Assembly: GCA_029261965.1 (NCBI GenBank)
Contig: JAJDAH010000105.1
Coordinates: 45,293 to 109,292 of the forward strand
Reading direction: 5' to 3'
Length of the DNA stretch: 64,000 nt
Source of the DNA: Polyangiaceae bacterium
GTDB lineage: Bacteria > Myxococcota_A > Polyangia > Polyangiales > Polyangiaceae
This document shows, piece by piece, positions 8,396-16,587 of this stretch (positions are counted from its first letter, which is position 1; each line of letters begins with the position of its first letter). The position numbers and the translations under genes are program-made. The notes beneath the pieces were generated by a model. The model did no database searches. It was not told where the DNA came from and was given only the letters and a program-made list of their open reading frames with translations.

Positions 8396-10033
8396 ATGAC
8401 GAGCTGGCCCGGGGTGGCGGCGGAGCGGCGCGCGGGGCGAGTCGATGCGGACATGTGGCTCGGGGTTCTGGGAGTGGCGGGACTCGCGTTCGCCGTCTTG
8501 CAGATCTTGATGTTCTCGTTCGGTCGGGACCAGGGGATCTACGCGGTGGTGGCGGGTGGGCTTCTGGAAGGGAAGATGCCCTACCGCGACTTGTGGGATT
8601 TCAAGCCGCCGGGGATCTACTTGGTCTATGCGGCAGCGGAGGTGCTTTTCGGCAAGAGCATGCTGGCGCCGCGGTGGCTCGAATGCGCGGCGCTCATCGG
8701 CGTCGTGTTGGCGTTCGTGCGGCTGTCGCGGGATTACGTCGGAGGCTCGACCGCGGGTCTGCTCGCCGGGGGCATGACGGCAGTGACAGTCGCGCAGCTC
8801 GAGTACTGGCACACGGCGCAGCCGGAGACGTTCGGTGGGTATCTGACAATTTTTGCACTACTGTTCGCTGCGTCCGCGTACGAAGGGCGAAAGCAGCTCT
8901 GGGCTTGGGCGGCCATGGGGGTTCTGTTCGGCGCGGCGTTCTTGCTCAAGCCGCATCTGGGCGGCGGCGCGATCGTGTGTGCGGCGTACCTGATGCGCCG
9001 CGAGTTGCTTCGCACGGGGTCACGACCGCGCTCGTTCTTACCGTTCCTGGTCGTCGGTGGAGCCAGCCTGCTGCCGATCGTGCTCACTCTCGGTTGGTTA
9101 GCTGCCGGCGACGGCCTAGACGCGTTGTATACGACGTTCTTCGTCGTCACGCCCGAGTACACGGCGATCAATTGGGCCGGACAGAGCGCGCTCCCGATGC
9201 TGTGGCGGGCCATCGCCGAGACCTTTGTCCGATTCTCCGCGCTGATTCCGGTGGGGTGCGTCCTTGCGGCGGTCCTCCGGCCGATTCATCGTCGGGAACG
9301 AGAGCTCGTGTTTCTGTTGCTCGGGATCGCGTCGATCCACGTCACTGGGATCGCGATGCAGGGAAAGTTCTTCGCCTACCACTACGGCGCGACTCTGCCG
9401 CTGTTGTCGTTCGTCGCGGCGGTCGGTTTTTACAAGGCGTGGAGGCGCGCGCTTCAGTGGGGACCGACCGGTCCGCTTCTGTTCGGAGTCGCCTTCTCGC
9501 TGCTCTTCGTGGCTCGCACGGCCACGGTCGACCTCGATAAATCGTTCTGGACTCGCACGGTGCTGCGATTTTCGTTCCTCGGAGGACAGTACGCGGATCG
9601 TGCAGCACTCGACGAGGAGCTCTCCTACGTGGGTGACTACAACTTGGCGGCTGATCGAAAGGTCGCGCGCTCGTTGAGTGAGCGCACGAAACCCGGCGAT
9701 CCCGTCTTCGTCTGGGGGTTCGAACCGGTCATCTACTGGCTTGCCGACCGGGATCCGCCCACGCGCTTCATCTACAACGTGCCCCAGCGTCTTGGTTCGA
9801 GCCGCGATTGGTCACAGGCCGAGCTGTTCCAGGATTTGAGCCGTGCACCACCGGCCGCCCTAGTCGTCGAGCACGGGGATATTTTTCCCGCGGTGACCGG
9901 CGACTGGCTCGATTCGAACGACGCACTCCAGAACTTCGAGGAGCTCGACTCGATGATCAGGCGCGAGTACGAGTGGGTCGAACGCATCGAGGATTTCGAT
10001 GTGTACGTGAGGCGTTCCGAAGGACCGAGCTGA
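8396..10033 (+). CDS. GT39/ArnT-type membrane glycosyltransferase
   Basis: This 545-residue polytopic inner-membrane protein has about ten hydrophobic segments and a soluble C-terminal tail. The first loop carries GRDQGIYAVVAGGLLEGKMPYRDLWDFKPPG in outline: the acidic residue after TM1 and the DxKPP motif typical of the PMT_2 (dolichyl-phosphate-mannose-like) GT-C family. It would transfer a sugar from a polyprenyl-phosphate carrier to an acceptor on the outer face. A TAGCGT box lies 9 bases before the ATG. It is divergent from the tRNA. The acceptor is unknown. Confidence 0.85.
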   Translation: MTSWPGVAAERRAGRVDADMWLGVLGVAGLAFAVLQILMFSFGRDQGIYAVVAGGLLEGKMPYRDLWDFKPPGIYLVYAAAEVLFGKSMLAPRWLECAALIGVVLAFVRLSRDYVGGSTAGLLAGGMTAVTVAQLEYWHTAQPETFGGYLTIFALLFAASAYEGRKQLWAWAAMGVLFGAAFLLKPHLGGGAIVCAAYLMRRELLRTGSRPRSFLPFLVVGGASLLPIVLTLGWLAAGDGLDALYTTFFVVTPEYTAINWAGQSALPMLWRAIAETFVRFSALIPVGCVLAAVLRPIHRRERELVFLLLGIASIHVTGIAMQGKFFAYHYGATLPLLSFVAAVGFYKAWRRALQWGPTGPLLFGVAFSLLFVARTATVDLDKSFWTRTVLRFSFLGGQYADRAALDEELSYVGDYNLAADRKVARSLSERTKPGDPVFVWGFEPVIYWLADRDPPTRFIYNVPQRLGSSRDWSQAELFQDLSRAPPAALVVEHGDIFPAVTGDWLDSNDALQNFEELDSMIRREYEWVERIEDFDVYVRRSEGPS

Positions 10034-10073
10034 GCGATTGGGGTTCGCTTGCCGCTGAGGTAGCGTCAAGCCG

Positions 10074-10895
10074 ATGCCATCCCAGCCGGTTTCGTCGCGC
10101 AGAGCCTTGTTGCTCGCTGGCGCCGGCACTTTCGGGTGCCAGGCGCTCGGAATCAAAGCGACGGTGACGAGTCGAAAGAAGGACGAAAACGGACGCATGG
10201 TCACCGAGGTTCGTGAAGTCGAAACACTCGGAGAGCTCGGCGACGAGCTCGCCAAGCCGTATGTCGCCATCTACACCGCGATCGTCAAAGCCGCGCAGCT
10301 TCTGGCGCAGACGATCGTTCAGATCGTCGAAGACATCATCGAGGTGCCGCCGCCAGGCATTGTCGCGTTGACTGATCTCGGCTCCGGGTACGACAAGTAC
10401 GAAGGAAATCCAAAGTTCGACATGGTCACGGCGGCGCGCGAGAACGCAAGAGTCGGCTATGACTTCAACTACGTTCGCATCAACGTTGCCGAGTACGATG
10501 AGTTCTTCAAAGCTGCCGCGGAGCACTACGCATTGGCGTTTCAGCGCCAGGAAACCGAGGAGCGGGTCCGACGCTCGGCCGCCAAGGCGCTCGACGAGCC
10601 CATCAAGGTGAGTGAGGACATCGACCAGCTCGTCATGCGCGCGCGGGCCGACGGTCGAGGTTCCGCCAGGGCCTACGTTGACGGCTTGCTGGACGTGCAC
10701 GTGTTGAACGGCGTGCACGTCGCCACGCGCGCGAAAAAGACTGCAACGCTAGTCAGCGCTGGCCACCGTTTGGTAGCCAGCGCACCGAAGAGCATCCTCA
10801 ACCCAAAGGTGATTCGTCACCTGCCGCTCGTCGTCAAAGGGCTCGGCCAGAGCATCGACCTCATCGGTGACAGCGGCGAAATCATGGCGGGATAG
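10074..10895 (+). CDS. Hypothetical lipoprotein
   Basis: This 273-residue protein has an N-terminus reading SSRRALLLAGAGTFGC (lipidated Cys 22), consistent with a lipoprotein and possibly Tat-like because of the paired Arg. The remainder is mostly helical and charged, with no recognised domain. A TAGCGT box at 10061-10066 lies 7 bases before the ATG and there is no Shine-Dalgarno, so it may be leaderless. It lies between a glycosyltransferase and a small membrane protein. Confidence 0.7.
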   Translation: MPSQPVSSRRALLLAGAGTFGCQALGIKATVTSRKKDENGRMVTEVREVETLGELGDELAKPYVAIYTAIVKAAQLLAQTIVQIVEDIIEVPPPGIVALTDLGSGYDKYEGNPKFDMVTAARENARVGYDFNYVRINVAEYDEFFKAAAEHYALAFQRQETEERVRRSAAKALDEPIKVSEDIDQLVMRARADGRGSARAYVDGLLDVHVLNGVHVATRAKKTATLVSAGHRLVASAPKSILNPKVIRHLPLVVKGLGQSIDLIGDSGEIMAG

Positions 10896-10902
10896 CTCAC
10901 GA

Positions 10903-11286
10903 ATGGACCCGAAGCCGTCCAGAGCTCGCACGATTGCCGGAATCATCCTCGCCGCGATCGGCGTCGCGTTGATTTTTTCTCCGGGAGCCGTGGCCGACGC
11001 GCTTGCTCGCCAACCAACCAACGTCGGTGAAGCCATCAACCTCCGGGCGAGTTGGGGCGGATCCCTGTTGGGAATCGGCCTTTCTGTGGCGTTCGTGCGC
11101 GCGTGGTCACCCCGGTGGTGGATCGGCGTTGGCGTGGTCATGTGGCTCATGCTGGGCATCGCGGTGGGGCGTGGTGTCGGATTCATCTTGGATGGTGCTC
11201 CGGACACGATGCAGTGGATTTGGATCGTGGCGGAAGTTGTCATTGCCGGTGCGTGTGCGGCGGCGCTCCGGCGTCGCTCGCGCTGA
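10903..11286 (+). CDS. Small four-helix membrane protein, DUF4345-like
   Basis: This 127-residue protein has four hydrophobic segments of about 20 residues (TIAGIILAAIGVALIF; WGGSLLGIGLSVAFV; WWIGVGVVMWLMLGIAVGRGVG; WIWIVAEVVIAGACAA). The length, the helix layout and the GRGVG turn resemble DUF4345 proteins; the assignment is tentative. The ATG at 10903 follows the lipoprotein stop by 7 bases, suggesting one transcript. Confidence 0.7.
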   Translation: MDPKPSRARTIAGIILAAIGVALIFSPGAVADALARQPTNVGEAINLRASWGGSLLGIGLSVAFVRAWSPRWWIGVGVVMWLMLGIAVGRGVGFILDGAPDTMQWIWIVAEVVIAGACAAALRRRSR

Positions 11287-11313
11287 CACTCTTCCTGGGA
11301 ATCGAGCGCTCTG

Positions 11314-11925
11314 ATGAATCACATTCTCTTGTTGTTCGCCCACCCTGCGCTCGAAAAGTCTCGGGTCAACCGCAGGCTCGCGCGAGCCGTAAAAAAACTC
11401 CGGGGAGTGACCTTCAACGATTTGTACGAGCAGTATCCAGAATTCGACGTCGATGTCGCGCGCGAGCAGGAGCTCTTGGTGACTCACGACATCATCGTGA
11501 TGCAGCACCCGTTCTATTGGTACAGCACGCCACCGATCGTGAAGCAGTGGGAGGACCTCGTGCTCGAGCACGGGTGGGCCTACGGAACGAACGGCGACAA
11601 GCTTCGAGGCAAGAAGATGCTCACCGCCATCACGACCGGCGGGGGTGAGGACGCGTATCGCCGGGACGGGCACAACGGACACACGGTGAACGAGCTCCTG
11701 GCTCCCATCTCGCAGACCGCGAAGCTCTGCGGGATGGACTACCTGCCGCCGTTCGTCGCCTACGGAACCCACGGCATGAAAAAAGACACGATTCGAGAGC
11801 ACCAAGAGGACTACCGACGAGTCATCGAAGCGCTGCGCGACGGGAATCTCGACTTCGATGCAGCCAGAGAGCATTCGCACCTCAATGCGGATCTCGACGC
11901 CATCATCCGGAAAGGCAGTGACTGA
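11314..11925 (+). CDS. kefF: KefF-like NAD(P)H:quinone oxidoreductase
   Basis: This 203-residue flavodoxin-fold protein of the NQO2/KefF/KefG family binds FMN and acts as the ancillary activator of glutathione-gated potassium efflux. The family block HPFYWYSTPPIVKQWEDLVL...GWAYG is intact, as is the N-terminal phosphate-binding region (LLLFAHPALEKSRVNR). Its stop codon overlaps the start of the antiporter gene by one base (TGATG), so the two are translationally coupled, which supports the KefF/G assignment. Confidence 0.88.
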   Translation: MNHILLLFAHPALEKSRVNRRLARAVKKLRGVTFNDLYEQYPEFDVDVAREQELLVTHDIIVMQHPFYWYSTPPIVKQWEDLVLEHGWAYGTNGDKLRGKKMLTAITTGGGEDAYRRDGHNGHTVNELLAPISQTAKLCGMDYLPPFVAYGTHGMKKDTIREHQEDYRRVIEALRDGNLDFDAAREHSHLNADLDAIIRKGSD

Positions 11926-13823
11926 TGCACGGTGAAGGTTTTTTCTACCAGGCGTTCGTCTACCTGACGGCGGCGGTCGTCGCGGTCCCGGTCGCCAAGC
12001 GCCTCGGACTCGGCTCGGTGCTCGGTTACCTGATTGCGGGAATGGTCATCGGCCCCTTTGGTCTTCAGCTCATCGGCGAAGAGGGTCAAGACGTCATGCA
12101 CTTCGCCGAGTTCGGCGTGGTGATGATGCTCTTTCTCGTCGGCCTCGAGCTCGAGCCATCGCTCTTGTGGCGAATGCGCGGCCCGGTGCTGGGACTCGGC
12201 GGACTGCAGGTCCTCGGGACCACGGTGGTGGTGGCGGGCATCGCCATCGCCGTCGGACTCGATTGGCGTGTGGCCCTTGCCGTCGGGATGACGATTGCCA
12301 TGTCCTCGACGGCGATCGTCTTGCAGACGTTGAACGAAAAAGGGTTGATGAAAACCACCGGAGGGAGTGGCTCGTTCGCGGTCCTCTTGTTCCAAGACAT
12401 CGCGGTGATCCCCATGCTGGCCCTGTTTCCGCTGCTCGCCGCTCCTGGTGCGCACGCGGCCGAAAGCCACGGCGCGGGTCACTCGACGACCTGGGTCGAC
12501 GGATTGCCGGGGTGGGCGACCACGTTGTTCGTGCTCGGTGCGGTCGCCGGGATCGTGTTTCTGGGACGATTCGTCGTGCGGCCCGTTTTTCGGATCATCG
12601 CCAAGGTACGGCTCCGCGAAACGTTCACCGCGGCCGCCCTCCTCCTCGTCATCGGCATCGCGCTCCTGATGAGCAAGGTCGGTCTGAGCCCGGCGCTCGG
12701 GACGTTCGTCGCCGGTGTCGTGCTCGCGACCAGCGAGTATCGACACGAGCTCGAAGCCGAGATCGATCCGTTCAAGGGCTTGTTGCTCGGACTGTTTTTC
12801 ATCGCTGTGGGCGCTTCGATCGACTTCGGTCTCATCGCGAGCAACCCCGGCCTCATTGCGGCCCTCGTCGTGGCGCTGATCGTCGTCAAGCTGTTGGTCC
12901 TCTTCGTGGTGGGGCGCGCGTTCAAGATGGGGCTCGACCAAAACGTGCTGTTTGCGTTTGCTCTCGCCCAGGGCGGCGAATTTGCGTTCGTGCTTTTTTC
13001 CTTCGCAACGCAGCAGGGGGTCGTCCCGGACGACGTCGCCGCTGTCCTGGTGGCGGTGGTGGCGCTGACGATGGCGCTCACTCCGCTCTTGATGATTTTC
13101 AACGAGAAGGTCGTTCAGCCTCGGTTTGGAACCAAAGAGGTCGAGGCACGCGAAGCGGACCTCATCGACGAGGAGAATCGCGTCATCATCGCGGGCTTCG
13201 GTCGCTTCGGTCAGATCGTGTCGCGGCTTCTTGCCGCGAATGGGGTGCGGGCGACAATGCTCGATGTGGACTCGGACCAAGTCGACTTGCTCCGGAAGTT
13301 CGGAAACAAGGTTTTCTACGGCGACGCGTCGCGCCACGATCTGTTGAGGGCCGCGGGCGCGGAGCACGCGGAGCTGCTGATTCTAGCTATCGACGATTCG
13401 GCCAAAACGGTCGAGCTCGTCGGCACCGCAAAAAAGCACTTCCCGAAGCTGAAGATTTTGGCGCGGGCCGAAGGGCGCACCGACGCCTATGATTTGATCG
13501 ACGCGGGGGTCGAACACATCTATCGAGAGTTGTTCGACTCGTCGCTACGGTGTGGCGTCGAGGCACTCAGGCAGCTCGGGTTTCGTGCGTACCACGCGCA
13601 TCGATCCGCCCGAATGTTTCGCCGCCATGACGAACAAGTTCTTCGAGATCTTGCGGCGCATCGGCACGACCAGAAGCGGTTCGTCACTCTCGCGAAGCAA
13701 CGGGTGGACGACCTCGAGCGGCTGCTCCAGGCCGAGCTCACACACGATGAGGCCGATCAGGCGAATGCAGGTTGGGGCACGGAAACGCTCATCGAAGAAT
13801 ACGGCGACTCTGCCGGCGAATGA
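11925..13823 (+). CDS. kefC: KefB/KefC-type K+/H+ antiporter
   Basis: This 632-residue inner-membrane CPA2 antiporter protects against electrophiles by acidifying the cytoplasm when glutathione adducts open it. About twelve transmembrane segments occupy residues 1-390 (GYLIAGMVIGP, MSSTAIVLQTLNEKG, FQDIAVIPM). The RCK/TrkA-N domain begins near 419 with the nucleotide motif GFGRFG and continues through FYGDAS. The C-terminal tail is charged. Its last codons (A-G-E-stop) lie inside the first copy of a 23-bp tandem repeat, so the repeat may have altered the end of the protein. Confidence 0.9.
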   Translation: MHGEGFFYQAFVYLTAAVVAVPVAKRLGLGSVLGYLIAGMVIGPFGLQLIGEEGQDVMHFAEFGVVMMLFLVGLELEPSLLWRMRGPVLGLGGLQVLGTTVVVAGIAIAVGLDWRVALAVGMTIAMSSTAIVLQTLNEKGLMKTTGGSGSFAVLLFQDIAVIPMLALFPLLAAPGAHAAESHGAGHSTTWVDGLPGWATTLFVLGAVAGIVFLGRFVVRPVFRIIAKVRLRETFTAAALLLVIGIALLMSKVGLSPALGTFVAGVVLATSEYRHELEAEIDPFKGLLLGLFFIAVGASIDFGLIASNPGLIAALVVALIVVKLLVLFVVGRAFKMGLDQNVLFAFALAQGGEFAFVLFSFATQQGVVPDDVAAVLVAVVALTMALTPLLMIFNEKVVQPRFGTKEVEAREADLIDEENRVIIAGFGRFGQIVSRLLAANGVRATMLDVDSDQVDLLRKFGNKVFYGDASRHDLLRAAGAEHAELLILAIDDSAKTVELVGTAKKHFPKLKILARAEGRTDAYDLIDAGVEHIYRELFDSSLRCGVEALRQLGFRAYHAHRSARMFRRHDEQVLRDLAAHRHDQKRFVTLAKQRVDDLERLLQAELTHDEADQANAGWGTETLIEEYGDSAGE

Positions 13824-13880
13824 CCGTTCCCACCGCCGGCGAATGACCGTTGCCACCGCCGGCGAATGACCCTGCCGCCA
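13812..13880 (+). repeat. 23-bp tandem repeat, three copies
   Basis: Three copies of GCCGGCGAATGACCSTT(G/C)CCACC run at 13812-13834, 13835-13857 and 13858-13880; the third is slightly diverged. The first copy supplies the last three codons and stop of the antiporter gene. The array fills the convergent gap before the minus-strand lipoprotein and ends at its stop codon. Confidence 0.9.
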
Positions 13881-13881
13881 A

Positions 13882-14982
13882 CTACAGGCAGGCCTGCAGC
13901 TCCCAACGCCAGACGTTTTCGTCGCAGGACACGCTGACCACCATTCCCGTCTCGCAGCTGCCGTAGAAACAATTCTGTGCCGTCGAGAAGCAGGCAGCTC
14001 CCTGGTTGGGTAACCCGGTCGGGCACGGCGACGGCGGCGGTCGCCAACACGTCCAGAGCGGAGGGGGGGCGGGGGTCGGACAGATCCCGCCGCCGGGGCA
14101 GCTCGAGCACAAGCAGATCGAGAGGGTCACGTTGTCGGAGCACTCCGCGCCGTCGCTCACGCAGGGCAGCCCATCGGGGCTACCGCCGGGGGCGGGGCAC
14201 GAGACGAGGCCGGGGCAGTTCGCGTGCGACGTCGTCCAGGTGCCGCTCGTGGGATCGCAGCCGACCATCGTTCGGCACTGCGGCCGCGGATCGTTTCCGT
14301 ACGAGCACATGATCCCGGGTGTCGAGCAAGAGCCGGCGTCCGCGGGTTGGTCATTCGGGCAGAGCCCCGGGCATGCATCGATGGGGGCTTGATCCCAACC
14401 GGCGGCGTTCGCCGCGCATTCGTTCGTGTAAATCTGTCCGTCGCACGCGCAGACGGGGTTGGTCTCGCCTCCGCAAGACGGGGGTTTCGGTCGACAACTG
14501 CCGCTGCCTCCGCAGCTGACGCTTTCGAACTCGCAGTACTCCGTGGGGCGACACCCGCCGGGGTCGGTGCATGCATCGGGCGAGCCCGCCATTCCGCCCG
14601 AGCCGCCGGGCCCGCCGCTGCTACCACCGGAGCCGCCGCCGCTACCACCCGAACCGCCGGTTCCTCCGGGCCCCCCGCTGGCTCCTCCGGTTCCGCCCCC
14701 GCCCGTGCCACCTGGAGCCCCACCGGTCCCGCCGCCGGAGCCACCTGTCCCCCCGCCGCTTCCACCGTTGCCGCCGGTTCCTCCGGGTCCGTTTCCGCCC
14801 CCCGTTCCGCTCGCCCCTCCGCCGGAGCCGCCAGCTCCCGGGGTCGCCCCAGCCCCGCTTCCGCCGTCGACGTTGCCGCCGCCGGAGCCCTCGTCGGTCG
14901 TGCCGAACGACGAACCGCCACATGCTGACAGCAACAAAGCAACACTCGGACCCGCGCAGGTCAAAAGCCAAGCTCTTCTCAC
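13882..14982 (-). CDS. Gly-rich lipoprotein with Kazal-like domain
   Basis: This 366-residue predicted lipoprotein starts at GTG 14982 with a strong Shine-Dalgarno (GGGAGG, 8 bases away). The signal ends LLSAC (lipidated Cys 21). Residues about 25-135 are a Gly/Ser/Thr linker made of GGSGG/GGTGG units. The next 70 residues end in PVCACDGQIYTNECAANAAG, which matches the C-x-CDG-x2-Y-x-N-x-C core of Kazal-type domains. Two further Cys-rich stretches follow. A protease-inhibitor role is possible but unproven. Confidence 0.85.
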   Translation of the reverse strand: MRRAWLLTCAGPSVALLLSACGGSSFGTTDEGSGGGNVDGGSGAGATPGAGGSGGGASGTGGGNGPGGTGGNGGSGGGTGGSGGGTGGAPGGTGGGGTGGASGGPGGTGGSGGSGGGSGGSSGGPGGSGGMAGSPDACTDPGGCRPTEYCEFESVSCGGSGSCRPKPPSCGGETNPVCACDGQIYTNECAANAAGWDQAPIDACPGLCPNDQPADAGSCSTPGIMCSYGNDPRPQCRTMVGCDPTSGTWTTSHANCPGLVSCPAPGGSPDGLPCVSDGAECSDNVTLSICLCSSCPGGGICPTPAPPPLWTCWRPPPSPCPTGLPNQGAACFSTAQNCFYGSCETGMVVSVSCDENVWRWELQACL

Positions 14983-15171
14983 GTCAAGCGCCTCCCATTG
15001 CTGAAGGTTAGCAAGGATCGGTCCGATGTCGCGGATCGAATCAGTGAGGCATCAAGGACCAGTAACGTTCCCAAGAAGAATCTGTCGCCGGACGAGATGC
15101 TGCGCGGCATCGGTGCAACTTCTCGCCAGCCTGGCGCTGTCGGCGATCTCCCTTGCAACGCTCCCGCTAGC

Positions 15172-16566
15172 TCAGGGAGCCGGCACATGAGACCAAGCGG
15201 GGTCGTCGTCGAGCGCCTGCTGGACCCAGTCTTGAAGGACGACTCCGAAGTGCGTCGTTTGGTGCAACGGTGTGTCCACCCAGACGTGCCGATCGCTCGC
15301 CGGCATGTACAGCTTGGCGTTGTCCGAGGAGCCGACGATGCGGTCCCGCAGATCCTCGAGTCCGGCTTTGAACTGCGCAGCAGAATACTGCGGCGGGATC
15401 GCTCCCGGCAGGAGCTCCGCGCAGTCGTTGAGACCGAAACCCCAGAAGAACCGCATCAGCTGATCCGCATCGCTCGACACGAGGCCGAAGTTTCGATCGG
15501 GGTACTTCCCGAGCAGCCATCGAACCGTCGGTTCGACCCACGCGCCGTCGGTAGGGTTGGCGCATTGTGGGCAGTCTTCCGGCAACGTCCGAGCGACGCC
15601 CCATGTCGCTAGCACGTGTTGCTGTAGGCACGGTGCGAAGAACTGTGCGCCCATGGGGGGCCCGGAGTCTTCGACGAGGGTGATCGGGATCGTCGGACCG
15701 AACGCTCGGGCGAATTGGTCGTAGTTGTAGGCCGAGCCGAGAGCTCCGGCGCTGGCACCAGTCAACAGGATCTGCGAGGCGCTCGTGAAAGTCGGTACGA
15801 GTCTTTCGAGGTAGAGCGTGACGTTCTTGAATCCGTGAAAGTTCCAAGTCTGCCCGCCGGCCATTCCGTTGGGCTCGTCGCCGATGAAGATGTCGCCGGT
15901 GCAGTAGGGCAGATAGACGAAGTTCCAGTCGGCGAAGATGTTCTGGGCATCGGCTCGATCGAACGCGGGCGCGTTGAGTTGGCTCTCTCCGGAGAACTTG
16001 CCGATGTCGTATCCGTCGGTGTTGGCCGTGATGAAACAGCTGGCATCGTTGAAACACGCGTTCCCGCCCGTCATGAAGATGAGGACTTTGTCCGAGGCCG
16101 GGTTCAGGTTGACGCCCAGCCCGGTCGGCGTGTCGTTCATGCAGCGACTGTCCGGAAAGTCGACCCAAGTCCACTCGAAGTCGTTCGCTTGGATCGGGGG
16201 GCCGAAGTTGAATGTGCCACCGACACCCCCCATCCCCGCAGCGCCGCCCATTGCGGAGGAGCCGCCCATTCCCGCAGAGCCGCCCATTGCGGAGGAGCCG
16301 CCGCTGCCCGGCATGCCTGCGGTCCCAGATGAGCCCGAGGCCCCCCCGCTGCCGGAGCTGCCGCCTGCGGCGGCTGCGCCAACGCCGCCCGTTCCACTCA
16401 TGCCCGCCGTTCCACCAACGCCGCCTGCAGTGCCGCCGGTCGCAGCGCCGGAGCTGCCTGCGGCACCGCCGGCAGCGATCGACCCATCCGACCCGCTGCT
16501 TCCGCAGCCCCAGGCGACGAGAAAGGAGCTGAAGAGCGCGATACGTAGCGGGTCGAGTCGGGGCAT
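15172..16566 (-). CDS. Pectin acetylesterase/Notum-like lipoprotein
   Basis: This 464-residue exported alpha/beta hydrolase is of the pectinacetylesterase (PAE/Notum) family. The signal ends VAWGC (lipidated Cys 21), and a Gly/Ala/Ser linker runs to about residue 125. The catalytic domain shows the family signatures LIFMTGGNACFN, VYLPYCTGDIFIG and the nucleophile motif GASAGALG, with conserved Cys. Family members remove acetyl or acyl groups from glycans or proteins. A -10-like TATACT lies exactly 7 bases before the ATG, shared with the divergent gene. The 189-bp stretch downstream, up to the Gly-rich lipoprotein start, holds nothing recognised. Confidence 0.85.
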   Translation of the reverse strand: MPRLDPLRIALFSSFLVAWGCGSSGSDGSIAAGGAAGSSGAATGGTAGGVGGTAGMSGTGGVGAAAAGGSSGSGGASGSSGTAGMPGSGGSSAMGGSAGMGGSSAMGGAAGMGGVGGTFNFGPPIQANDFEWTWVDFPDSRCMNDTPTGLGVNLNPASDKVLIFMTGGNACFNDASCFITANTDGYDIGKFSGESQLNAPAFDRADAQNIFADWNFVYLPYCTGDIFIGDEPNGMAGGQTWNFHGFKNVTLYLERLVPTFTSASQILLTGASAGALGSAYNYDQFARAFGPTIPITLVEDSGPPMGAQFFAPCLQQHVLATWGVARTLPEDCPQCANPTDGAWVEPTVRWLLGKYPDRNFGLVSSDADQLMRFFWGFGLNDCAELLPGAIPPQYSAAQFKAGLEDLRDRIVGSSDNAKLYMPASDRHVWVDTPLHQTTHFGVVLQDWVQQALDDDPAWSHVPAP

Positions 16567-16573
16567 TCACCGC

Positions 16574-16581
16574 AGTATACA
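16574..16581. promoter_or_regulatory. Shared divergent -10 region
   Basis: AGTATACA is read as TATACT on the minus strand, 7 bases before the esterase ATG at 16566, and as TATACA on the plus strand, 6 bases before the GTG at 16588. The two start codons are only 21 bases apart, so two leaderless promoters would use the same GTATAC core and compete. The -35 elements, if any, lie inside the opposite coding sequences and are weak. Confidence 0.5.
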
Positions 16582-16587
16582 GATAGC

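Noticed and set aside
14459..15004. Pro-rich frame antisense to the Gly-rich lipoprotein
   Set aside because: Mirror of GGC-rich linker codons; no signal and no domain.
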